Counted from the stretch's first letter, positions 1-5,115 are shown. The stretch: 5,143 nt of DNA from an uncultured Desulfovibrio sp. (GCA_900553145.1 USCL01000259.1:1-5143), one strand, 5' to 3'. Notes: generated from the letters alone by a model not told the origin. A program made the numbers and translations.

Positions 1-34
1 GGGAGGGAAGGGGGTGTGTGGGAAGGGAGGGGGG
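1..34 (+). repeat. G-rich polypurine tract with G-quadruplex consensus
   Basis: Four G-runs (1-3, 5-7, 10-14, 20-22) are separated by loops of 1, 2 and 5 bases, which fits the usual G3+N1-7 quadruplex pattern. The G-richness continues to base 34 and merges into the left arm of the inverted repeat described next. A similar purine tract begins at 5116, at the other end of the window. Quadruplex formation is a prediction from pattern only. Confidence 0.5.
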
Positions 35-91
35 ACCTTTCTGGAGAATCCCCATGAAGGGGACAAGCGGTCCCCCCTCCCTTCCCACACA
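15..91 (-). terminator. 23-bp perfect inverted repeat after thioesterase gene, possible terminator
   Basis: Bases 15-37 are exactly complementary to 69-91. The 31-base centre holds a smaller hairpin (TCCCC at 49-53 with GGGGA at 59-63). Read on the minus strand, the structure begins four bases after the stop codon of the thioesterase gene, where a transcription terminator would sit. There is no T-run after the stem on that strand, only C-rich sequence, so it is not a textbook intrinsic terminator. It may instead be a dispersed intergenic repeat or an mRNA 3'-end stabiliser. The symmetry is seen directly; the role is inferred. Confidence 0.5.
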
Positions 92-95
92 TTCG

Positions 96-521
96 CTATT
101 CTTCAATCGCCAGCTTCGTGTCGAGGCGGTAGCCGGAGATCATGGCGCAGGCGATGTAGGTTCCCTGACCATCATAGATTTTGACTTCGTAGGTGGCGAG
201 ATGCCTGCCGCCGTTGGCAAGGCGGGCTTCGGCGACGATAGGGCCGGACTTGGCACTTTTCATGTAGGAAATGGCGGCGTTGGTGCTGATCATGGTGCCG
301 TCTTCCTGCCCGAAGTTGGAGGCGAGCCCGAAGGCCATGTCCGCGAGGGTGAACAGCGCGCCGCCGTGCAGCATGTCGAGGGAGTTCTTGACGTGGTCTT
401 CAAACGCGAGGCTGACCTTGCCGTAATCATAATCGGCGTCTTCGACGACGATGCGGTTGTGCGTGGCGAAACGGTCATGGGCTTCGAGGAACCGCTTGAT
501 GGCTTGAACGGATTGGGACAT
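96..521 (-). CDS. PaaI-family hotdog-fold thioesterase
   Basis: A 141-residue protein, the normal size for a single hotdog domain of the PaaI/YbgC-like acyl-CoA thioesterases. The family signature is clear: N46, then H52-G53-G54 and D61 in the stretch NSLDMLHGGALFTLAD. These correspond to the asparagine, HGG and catalytic aspartate of PaaI enzymes. The following long helix (TLADMAFGLASN) and the strands with TNAAISYMKSA match the fold. The likely role is cytoplasmic hydrolysis of an acyl- or aryl-CoA thioester; the substrate cannot be read from the sequence. The ATG at 521 is chosen because AGGAG lies 7 bases upstream. An in-frame GTG at 614 would add 31 residues that look like translated spacer. 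The gene is divergent from the sugar genes and is probably functionally unrelated to them. Confidence 0.9.
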   Translation of the reverse strand: MSQSVQAIKRFLEAHDRFATHNRIVVEDADYDYGKVSLAFEDHVKNSLDMLHGGALFTLADMAFGLASNFGQEDGTMISTNAAISYMKSAKSGPIVAEARLANGGRHLATYEVKIYDGQGTYIACAMISGYRLDTKLAIEE

Positions 522-609
522 GGGATTTCTCCTGATGCGGATTGCGTCGAAAGGGGGCTGAAAAGGGCTTGCGGGAAGGGCGGTATTTTTTCCCGGAAGG
601 ACGGGGGTA

Positions 610-638
610 TTCACCTTTGCCGCGTGTTTTGCTAGTGT
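610..638 (+). promoter_or_regulatory. possible sigma70-type promoter for rfbF
   Basis: TTCACC at 610-615 (4/6 to TTGACA) is followed after 17 bases by TAGTGT at 633-638 (4/6 to TATAAT). A TG one base before the -10 element makes it an extended -10. It lies in the only gap between the divergent genes and would give a leader of roughly 60 bases before rfbF. Both boxes are weak matches, so this is a candidate only. Confidence 0.3.
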
Positions 639-662
639 GACCGGACTCCGACGATCCGGTCA
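638..662 (+). promoter_or_regulatory. 8-bp perfect inverted repeat upstream of rfbF
   Basis: TGACCGGA at 638-645 is complementary to TCCGGTCA at 655-662 around a 9-base centre. It starts at the last base of the proposed -10 box and lies 41 bases before the rfbF start. It could be a regulator binding site overlapping the transcription start, or a hairpin in the leader. No T-run follows, so it is not a terminator. Confidence 0.4.
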
Positions 663-703
663 GGATGCGGAGCTTCCTATATCTGGAAACATGAGGCAAG
701 TCC

Positions 704-1474
704 ATGAAAGTTATCATTCTATGTGGCGGTAAGGGAACCCGGCTCCGCGAAGAGACCGAGTTCAAACCCAAGCCGATGGTCGAAATCGGCGGGCGTCCGG
801 TGCTGTGGCATATCATGTCCATGTACGCCCGGTACGGTCACAAGGATTTTGTGCTGCCCCTCGGCTACAAAGGGGAGGTCATCAAGCAGTATTTCCACGA
901 TTACCGCATGCGCAATGCGGACTTCACCGTGGATCTCGGTACCGGCTCGACGACCTACCACCCGACCGCGCAGGTGACCGACTGGCGCGTCACCTTGTCC
1001 GACACCGGGCAGGAAACCCTGAAAGGGGCGCGCATCAAGCGCATCGCGCAGCACATCGACACGGATCGCTTCATGGTCACCTACGGGGACGGCGTTTCCG
1101 ACATCAACATCGACGCGCTGGTCGATTTTCACGTCAAATCCGGCAAGATGGCGACATTTACCGGCGTCCGGATGCCTTCGCGCTTCGGCTCGGTCAAGAC
1201 CGATGAAAACGGCAACATCTTGTCGTGGCAGGAAAAGCCCGTCCTGGACGAATACATCAATTGCGGGTTCTTCGTCTTCAAGCGCGAATTTCTTGACTAT
1301 CTTTCCGAGGACGAATCCTGCGACCTTGAGAAGGAGCCGCTCGAACGCCTTGCCGCCGAAGGCCAGCTCTCCATGTACCGCCACACCGGTTTCTGGCAGT
1401 GCATGGACACCCTCCGCGACGCGCAGGCCCTCAATTCGCTTTGGGACAAGGGCAACGCCCCGTGGTGCAAATAG
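704..1474 (+). CDS. rfbF: glucose-1-phosphate cytidylyltransferase
   Basis: A 256-residue protein matching the usual length (about 257) of RfbF/DdhA/AscA. It joins CTP and alpha-D-glucose-1-phosphate to give CDP-glucose, the first committed step of CDP-deoxysugar synthesis in the cytoplasm. The N-terminus carries the nucleotidyltransferase signature CGGKGTRLREET at residues 7-18, followed by KPKPMVEIGGRPVLWHIM (residues 21-38), typical of this subfamily rather than of RmlA or GalU. Other family hallmarks are VTYGDGVSDI in the middle (metal/nucleotide region), FTGVRMPSRFG, EKP, the NCGFFVF segment, and FWQCMDTLRD near the C-terminus. The ATG at 704 has a GAGG 7 bases upstream. The gene heads a same-strand group with rfbG, but the gap to it is long and structured. 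Function is confident from family resemblance. Confidence 0.96.
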   Translation: MKVIILCGGKGTRLREETEFKPKPMVEIGGRPVLWHIMSMYARYGHKDFVLPLGYKGEVIKQYFHDYRMRNADFTVDLGTGSTTYHPTAQVTDWRVTLSDTGQETLKGARIKRIAQHIDTDRFMVTYGDGVSDINIDALVDFHVKSGKMATFTGVRMPSRFGSVKTDENGNILSWQEKPVLDEYINCGFFVFKREFLDYLSEDESCDLEKEPLERLAAEGQLSMYRHTGFWQCMDTLRDAQALNSLWDKGNAPWCK

Positions 1475-1601
1475 CACGATTGAAGAAAACCGGGGGAAGG
1501 GGGAGCCTTCTGAAGAAGGGCCGCGCTGCTGTCGGTGCCCGTAACGCTCGAAGGCTCACCTGACGGTCACGGTTCCTATGGGAGCGCCCGTCGGGTCCGT
1601 A

Positions 1602-1639
1602 CCCCTCCCTTCCTCCGGCCCCCCTTCCCTTTCCCTCCC
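1602..1639 (-). repeat. polypyrimidine tract, G-quadruplex consensus on minus strand
   Basis: An almost pure C/T stretch, broken only by GG at 1617-1618. On the minus strand the last part reads as four G-runs (complement of 1637-1639, 1633-1635, 1627-1629 and 1619-1624) with loops of 1, 3 and 2 bases, a quadruplex-compatible pattern. It resembles the purine tracts at both window ends in the opposite orientation. Its G-rich partner at 1492-1503 could pair with it imperfectly at long range. Confidence 0.45.
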
Positions 1640-1760
1640 AAGGCTTTTGTAAACGGGGCGGGTTGCGGGGCAGTGGGTTCCAATACGCCTTTCTTTGAAA
1701 AACAGTTTCCCGGCGGCTCCGTTGCGATATTCCAGAAAGGGATGTCCGACGCCTACGGAA

Positions 1761-1806
1761 CCCGGCGCATTTCGTACAGGCGCATGCCTGTACGCAATGC
1801 GCCGGG
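1761..1806 (+). repeat. long hairpin: 21-bp inverted repeat with one mismatch
   Basis: Arms 1761-1781 and 1786-1806 are complementary at 20 of 21 positions, with a T-C mismatch (1772/1795) and a GCAT loop. It is the first and longest of three consecutive hairpins before rfbG. No T-run follows on either strand, which argues against a simple intrinsic terminator. It looks like a dispersed intergenic repeat unit or a structured leader element. Confidence 0.7.
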
Positions 1807-1815
1807 CCTGAGGGG

Positions 1816-1842
1816 GTCCGGGGGGAATCATTCCCCCCGGAC
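1816..1842 (+). repeat. perfect 12-bp hairpin with 3-base loop
   Basis: GTCCGGGGGGAA (1816-1827) and its exact complement (1831-1842) surround a TCA loop. It sits 9 bases after the previous hairpin and 6 bases before the next one. The stem is extremely GC-rich, so it should fold stably in RNA. It lacks a downstream T-run. Confidence 0.75.
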
Positions 1843-1848
1843 AGGAGC

Positions 1849-1870
1849 CCAGAGGGCGGTAGCCCTCTGG
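1849..1870 (+). repeat. perfect 9-bp hairpin with GGTA loop
   Basis: CCAGAGGGC (1849-1857) pairs exactly with GCCCTCTGG (1862-1870) across a GGTA loop. Its right arm can alternatively pair with 1874-1880 (7 bp including one G-T pair, loop CCG). The two structures therefore exclude each other. It ends 24 bases before the rfbG ribosome-binding site. Confidence 0.65.
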
Positions 1871-1904
1871 CCGCCGGAGGCATTCTTCCCCCCGAGGACA
1901 ATCT

Positions 1905-3065
1905 ATGTTTGGTCATATTTATGAAGGCCGCCGGGTGTTCGTCACCGGGCACACCGGGTTCAAAGGCTCGTGGCTGACGGCGTGGCTGCTTCAGATGGGC
2001 GCGGAAGTCGCCGGTTTTTCCGACGCCGTGCCGACCGCGCCGTCGCATTTCGACGTGATCGGGCTTGGCGGGCGCATCCGCGACTACCGGGGCGACGTGC
2101 GCGACCGCAAGGCGCTCATCGAAGCCATGCGGGATTTCAAGCCCGAAATCGTGTTCCATCTGGCGGCGCAGGCGCTTGTGCGAGCCTCCTACGACAACCC
2201 CGCCGACACCATCGAAGTCAACGCGATGGGCACGCTCAACGTGCTGGAAGCCGTGCGTGTGACGCCTTCGGTTGAAGCCGTGGTCAGCATCACCAGCGAC
2301 AAGGCGTACCGCAACGACGAATGGGTGTGGGGCTACCGTGAAACCGACCATCTGGGCGGCCACGATCCCTACAGTGCCTCCAAGGGCTGCGCTGAAATCA
2401 TCGCGCATTCGTATTTCAAATCCTTTTTCGGCGATCCGGTGTACGCTCCCTATTGCGCCACCACCCGCGCCGGGAACGTCATCGGCGGCGGCGACTGGGC
2501 GGCCGACCGCATCGTGCCCGACTGCGCCCGCGCGTGGAGCGAGGGCAGGGCGGTGGAAATCCGCAGCCCGCACGCGACCCGTCCGTGGCAGCATGTGCTG
2601 GAGCCGCTTTCCGGCTACCTGTGGCTCGGCGCGAAGCTGTTCGCCGCGCACCGCGACGCCGTGAAGGCGGGTAAAGGCGACGGTTGCCATGAGGGCTTCA
2701 GGCTGGACGGCGAAGCGTTCAACTTTGGGCCTTCCTCCGATGCGAGCCATACCGTGGCCGACGTGGTGCAGTCGCTGGAAAGCCAATGGGCCGGGTTCGG
2801 CAGCAAGATGGATTTGGCGGGTCAGGCAGGAATGAAGGAATGCACCCTCCTCAAGCTGTGCTGCGACAAGGCGCTGGCCTGCCTCAACTGGCGCGCCACG
2901 CTGGATTTTGACGCGACCATGCGGTTCACCGCCAAGTGGTACGAAGTGTTTTATCAGGAAAAGGGCGCGGACATTTACGCGTTCACGCAGTCGCAGATTC
3001 AGGAATACTGCCGCAAGGCCGCCGAACTCGGGCTGCCGTGGAGTTCCGATGGAATCCGTTATTAA
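1905..3065 (+). CDS. rfbG: CDP-glucose 4,6-dehydratase
   Basis: A 386-residue extended short-chain dehydrogenase/reductase, somewhat longer than the roughly 360 residues usual for RfbG/DdhB. It converts CDP-glucose to CDP-4-keto-6-deoxyglucose using bound NAD. The N-terminal Rossmann loop TGHTGFKGSW (14-23) is characteristic of this family. HLAAQ (85-89) follows, then the catalytic segment SITSDKAY (128-135) with D132 and K133, and the YSASK motif with Y156 and K160. TTRAGNVIGGGDWA (186-199) and RPWQHVLEPLSGYL (226-239) are further family hallmarks contacting the nucleotide sugar. The extra length may lie near residues 255-270 (a GKGDG-rich loop) and at the C-terminus. The ATG at 1905 follows GAGGA with 6-base spacing. 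The 3' end overlaps the epimerase gene, suggesting coupled translation. Confidence 0.96.
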   Translation: MFGHIYEGRRVFVTGHTGFKGSWLTAWLLQMGAEVAGFSDAVPTAPSHFDVIGLGGRIRDYRGDVRDRKALIEAMRDFKPEIVFHLAAQALVRASYDNPADTIEVNAMGTLNVLEAVRVTPSVEAVVSITSDKAYRNDEWVWGYRETDHLGGHDPYSASKGCAEIIAHSYFKSFFGDPVYAPYCATTRAGNVIGGGDWAADRIVPDCARAWSEGRAVEIRSPHATRPWQHVLEPLSGYLWLGAKLFAAHRDAVKAGKGDGCHEGFRLDGEAFNFGPSSDASHTVADVVQSLESQWAGFGSKMDLAGQAGMKECTLLKLCCDKALACLNWRATLDFDATMRFTAKWYEVFYQEKGADIYAFTQSQIQEYCRKAAELGLPWSSDGIRY

Positions 3066-3495
3066 CGGCGTCGAGTTGCAGGGGCTGGCCGTCATCCCCA
3101 CAAACGGCGGCCCGGTCATGCACATGATGCGTCCGGCCTCCCCGCTGTTCGGGGAGATCGGCGAGGTGTATTTTTCCGAAGTGGAGCCGGGGTGCGTGAA
3201 GGCATGGAAGTGCCATACGCGCCAGACGCAGCGTTTTGCCGTGCCGGTGGGGCTGTTGAAGATCGTACTGTATGACGGCCGTCCCGAATCCCCCACGCAC
3301 GGGCGGATCATGGAAGTGCTGCTTGGCAGGCCGGACAACTACGCGCTGCTGCAGATCCCGCCGCGCGTCTGGTACGGCTTTACGGCGGCGGGAAGCGTCC
3401 CGGCGGTCATCTGCAATTGCCCGGATATCCCGCACGATCCGGCGGAAGGGCTCCGCAAGGACGTCGATTCGCAAGATATCCCCTATCATTGGTAA
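3049..3495 (+). CDS. RmlC-like cupin nucleotide-sugar epimerase
   Basis: A 148-residue single-domain protein of the dTDP-4-dehydrorhamnose 3,5-epimerase (RmlC-like cupin) superfamily, shorter than classical RmlC (about 180). Supporting segments are VKAWKCHTRQTQRFAVPVG (50-68), LYDGRPESPTHG (74-85), IPPRVWYGF (103-111) and NCPDIPHDP (123-131), ending in IPYHW. H56 is placed where the RmlC family has its catalytic histidine. From memory, the AWKxH and WYGF forms mark a short subfamily often found next to rfbF/rfbG. The expected role is C3 and/or C5 epimerisation of the CDP-4-keto-6-deoxyhexose made by RfbG; a ketoisomerase or binding role is not excluded. The ATG at 3049 lies inside the end of rfbG (17-base overlap) with GGAG five bases upstream. 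The same frame is open further upstream, but the translation there is an Arg-rich shadow of rfbG. Confidence 0.85.
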   Translation: MESVINGVELQGLAVIPTNGGPVMHMMRPASPLFGEIGEVYFSEVEPGCVKAWKCHTRQTQRFAVPVGLLKIVLYDGRPESPTHGRIMEVLLGRPDNYALLQIPPRVWYGFTAAGSVPAVICNCPDIPHDPAEGLRKDVDSQDIPYHW

Positions 3496-3503
3496 ACACG
3501 TCA

Positions 3504-3528
3504 GGGCAGGGTTTTCCTGCCCCTTTTT
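3504..3528 (+). terminator. intrinsic terminator after the epimerase gene
   Basis: GGGCAGG (3504-3510) pairs perfectly with CCTGCCC (3516-3522) around a GTTTT loop. One C later comes a run of five Ts (3524-3528). It begins 8 bases after the epimerase stop codon. This is the most classical rho-independent terminator in the window. It implies that transcription from rfbF/rfbG is at least partly stopped before the aminotransferase. Confidence 0.8.
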
Positions 3529-3560
3529 CTGGCGTCCGCCATGCGGCGCCGACCTATGCG

Positions 3561-3576
3561 CCCGCCGCGCGGCGGG
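3561..3576 (+). promoter_or_regulatory. 16-bp perfect GC palindrome upstream of aminotransferase
   Basis: CCCGCCGCGCGGCGGG is a perfect palindrome made only of G and C. It lies between the terminator and the aminotransferase ribosome site (GGAG at 3594-3597). It could form a hairpin in the leader or be a protein-binding site. No T-run follows. No convincing promoter boxes were seen between 3529 and 3603, so how the downstream gene is transcribed is open. Confidence 0.4.
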
Positions 3577-3603
3577 GCGGGGGAGGAACCCCCGGAGACT
3601 GAC

Positions 3604-4734
3604 ATGAGCATGAGACTTTCCCGTTCCATCGTTGGCGAGGCCGAAGCCGAGGCCGTGCACCGCGTCATCTGCGAAGACGGCTATCTGGGCATCGGCAAGG
3701 AAGTGCAGCAATTTGAGGCTGATGTGGCGGCCTATCTGGGCGTGCCCGCGAGCTGGGCGGTTTCGGTCAACACCGGGACCGCGGCCCTGCATCTGGCCGT
3801 GGAAGCAGTGCTCGGGCACGGGAGCGGCGCGGAGGTACTGGTCCCTTCACTGACGTTCGTGGCGTCCTTTCAGGCCATCAGCGCGGCCGGGGCCGTCCCC
3901 GTGGCCTGCGATGCGCGTCTTGATACGGCGACCATCGATCTCGCCGACGCGGAAAAACGCCTTACCCCGCGTACTAAGGCCATCATGCCGGTGCACTATG
4001 CGAGCAACCCGGTCGATCTGGACGGCGTGTACGCGTTTGCGGAGAAGCACGGCCTGCGGGTCATCGAAGACGCCGCCCATGCCTTCGGCTGCCTGTACAA
4101 GGGCCGCAAGGTCGGCGGTTTCGGCGACGTGGCCTGTTTCAGCTTTGACGGTATCAAGAACATCACCTGCGGCGAGGGCGGCTGCATCGTAACCTCGGAT
4201 CAGGCCGTGGCCGAGGCCGCGCGCGACGGGCGCCTGCTTTCTGTGGAAAAAGATACCGAAAAGCGGTTCTCCGGCCAGCGCAGCTGGGAATTCGACGTGG
4301 AGCGGCAGGGCTGGCGCTATCACATGAGCAACATCATGGCCGCCATCGGGCGGGTGCAGCTGACCCGGCTGGACGGCGAGTTCGCCCCCAAGCGCCGCGA
4401 ATATGCCGACCTTTACCGGGAACGGCTCTCCGGCGTACCCGGCGTGGCGCTGCTCACGGCTGAGCCGGAAGCGTGGATCGTGCCGCACATCTTCCCGGTG
4501 CGCATCCTGAACGGGCTCCAGCACCATGTCATCGACGCGCTGGACGCCAAGGGCATCCCCACGGGCCAGCACTACAAGCCGAACCACCTGCTGTCGCTGT
4601 ACGGCGGCGGCAAGCCGTCGCTGCCCGCGACCGAGCGGCTGCACGGCGAACTGCTGACCCTGCCTCTGCATCCCGGTTTGAGCCGCGAGGATGTCGAAGC
4701 CGTTTGCGACGGCATCATTGAAGCGGTGAAGTAG
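3604..4734 (+). CDS. DegT/DnrJ/EryC1/StrS sugar aminotransferase (PLP)
   Basis: A 376-residue fold-type I PLP enzyme, full length for the nucleotide-sugar aminotransferase family. Seen in order are SVNTGTAALHLA (54-65, phosphate-binding region), PSLTFVASFQA (81-91), MPVHYASNPVDLD (128-140), VIEDAAHAFG (153-162; D156 would contact the PLP ring nitrogen), and SFDGIKNITCGEGG (180-193), whose K185 is the Schiff-base lysine. GWRYHMSNIMAAIGRVQL (236-253) and GQHYKPNH (321-328) are further hallmarks. RfbH/E1 dehydrases have His at the lysine position, so this is a true transaminase, probably glutamate-dependent. The likely substrate is the keto-sugar from RfbG, possibly after epimerisation, giving a CDP-aminodideoxyhexose (inferred). 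The ATG at 3604 has GGAG 6 bases upstream. An in-frame ATG at 3541 would add a 21-residue Arg/Pro-rich stretch through a palindrome and was rejected. Confidence 0.93.
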   Translation: MSMRLSRSIVGEAEAEAVHRVICEDGYLGIGKEVQQFEADVAAYLGVPASWAVSVNTGTAALHLAVEAVLGHGSGAEVLVPSLTFVASFQAISAAGAVPVACDARLDTATIDLADAEKRLTPRTKAIMPVHYASNPVDLDGVYAFAEKHGLRVIEDAAHAFGCLYKGRKVGGFGDVACFSFDGIKNITCGEGGCIVTSDQAVAEAARDGRLLSVEKDTEKRFSGQRSWEFDVERQGWRYHMSNIMAAIGRVQLTRLDGEFAPKRREYADLYRERLSGVPGVALLTAEPEAWIVPHIFPVRILNGLQHHVIDALDAKGIPTGQHYKPNHLLSLYGGGKPSLPATERLHGELLTLPLHPGLSREDVEAVCDGIIEAVK

Positions 4735-4742
4735 GGGAGACA

Positions 4743-4783
4743 CCTCCGGAGGCGAGGGCTCCGCCCCTTGACCCCGCCGGAGG
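4743..4783 (+). repeat. REP-like stem-loop unit
   Basis: CCTCCGG (4743-4749) pairs with CCGGAGG (4777-4783). Inside is a smaller GGGC/GCCC stem (4756-4759 with 4763-4766). The outer left arm is itself part of the 10-bp palindrome CCTCCGGAGG. The 10-mer CCGCCGGAGG at 4774-4783 recurs at 1871-1880 before rfbG. It begins 8 bases after the aminotransferase stop, a typical place for repetitive extragenic palindromes that limit transcription or mRNA decay. Confidence 0.5.
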
Positions 4784-4981
4784 GCATGATGCGCCCCCGG
4801 ACGTATCCGGCGTGCGGGCCTGTCGGGATGCCTCCGCGGGCCTTCCCGGTGTACGGCTCCAGTCCCTGAACGCATAAAGACAGCGCGGGGGGCGGATCCG
4901 TTTCGCGCGCTCCAGAGGCGTCCCTGCCGCAAGAAAGGGCTTCGGATAAGTACGTCGGCGGAAAATTTTTTTGAAGGGCTG

Positions 4982-5009
4982 AAAAGGCGATTGTGCGCGC
5001 CGTTTTTTT
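4982..5009 (+). terminator. weak terminator candidate
   Basis: GGCG (4986-4989) can pair with CGCC (4998-5001). Four As precede the stem and, past a bulged G, seven Ts (5003-5009) follow. The stem is short, so this is a weak intrinsic terminator candidate on the plus strand. It lies about 250 bases after the aminotransferase stop and may serve that transcript. Confidence 0.3.
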
Positions 5010-5032
5010 GACGCCCCCTCTGCGTTCCCACG

Positions 5033-5044
5033 GGCGGTACCGCC
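5033..5044. repeat. 12-bp perfect palindrome GGCGGTACCGCC
   Basis: The twelve bases are exactly self-complementary. This could be an operator half of the following gene's control region, or chance in GC-rich DNA. A second palindrome starts 18 bases later. Confidence 0.35.
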
Positions 5045-5061
5045 GGGGGACTTGCCTTCAG

Positions 5062-5075
5062 CGGCTGATCAGCCG
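5062..5075. repeat. 14-bp perfect palindrome CGGCTGATCAGCCG
   Basis: Fourteen bases are exactly self-complementary around TGATCA, a typical shape for a dimeric regulator site. No function can be assigned from the sequence. If a gene begins just past 5143, the site would lie in its upstream region. Confidence 0.35.
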
Positions 5076-5115
5076 GGCAGCCCCGCCCGCCGCTCGCCCC
5101 ATTTACGAAAGTCTT

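Larger units (their letters stand above)
1475..1904 (+). other. 430-bp structured non-coding gap between rfbF and rfbG
   Basis: No convincing gene is present. Open frames exist on both strands, but their translations are low-complexity (rich in Pro, Gly and Arg) and run through the hairpin arms. From left to right it holds a G-rich tract (1492-1503); a small CCTTC/GAAGG hairpin (1506-1519, loop TGAA); an 8-bp stem with one G-T pair (1559-1566 with 1588-1595); a polypyrimidine tract (1602-1639); and a three-hairpin array (1761-1870). The rfbG ribosome site, GAGGA at 1894-1898, lies 6 bases before its ATG and is outside all listed hairpins. In known rfb/ddh loci, rfbF and rfbG are usually adjacent, so this insert is unusual. 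Confidence 0.7.

Noticed and set aside
522..614. Longer thioesterase start (GTG at 614)
   Set aside because: The extra 31 residues show no domain and would remove the good AGGAG-ATG pair at 521. The conserved hotdog domain is complete from 521.
719..1477. A 252-codon minus-strand frame opposite rfbF
   Set aside because: It mirrors rfbF almost exactly in extent and shows no family motif; rfbF is unmistakable on the plus strand.
1506..1519. CCTTC/GAAGG hairpin as a terminator for rfbF
   Set aside because: The stem is only 5 bp and no T-run follows, so termination is not supported.
1695..1731. TTGAAA with a GATATT downstream as an rfbG promoter
   Set aside because: The spacing of 25 bases is too long for a sigma70 promoter.
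1535..1924. Possible 129-residue protein in the rfbF-rfbG gap
   Set aside because: The translation is Pro/Gly/Arg-rich, runs through all three hairpins and overlaps the rfbG start. It looks like translated repeat DNA.
1431..3338. A 635-codon open frame on the minus strand opposite rfbG and the epimerase
   Set aside because: It is antisense to two clear enzymes. Its translation is rich in Arg, His, Gly and Ala without any family motif, which is what GC-rich DNA gives on the opposite strand. It also runs through the non-coding hairpin region.
3541..3603. Upstream aminotransferase start at 3541
   Set aside because: The added segment is Arg/Pro/Gly-rich and encoded by the GC palindrome. GGAG at 3594-3597 fits the ATG at 3604.
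3604..4734. Identification as RfbH (CDP-4-keto-6-deoxyglucose 3-dehydrase)
   Set aside because: RfbH has His in place of the PLP lysine and is longer (about 430 residues). This protein has K185 and 376 residues.
3847..5031. A 394-codon open frame on the minus strand opposite the aminotransferase
   Set aside because: Same shadow effect: low-complexity, Arg/Gly/His-rich translation, no recognisable domain, and it covers a gene with intact catalytic motifs.
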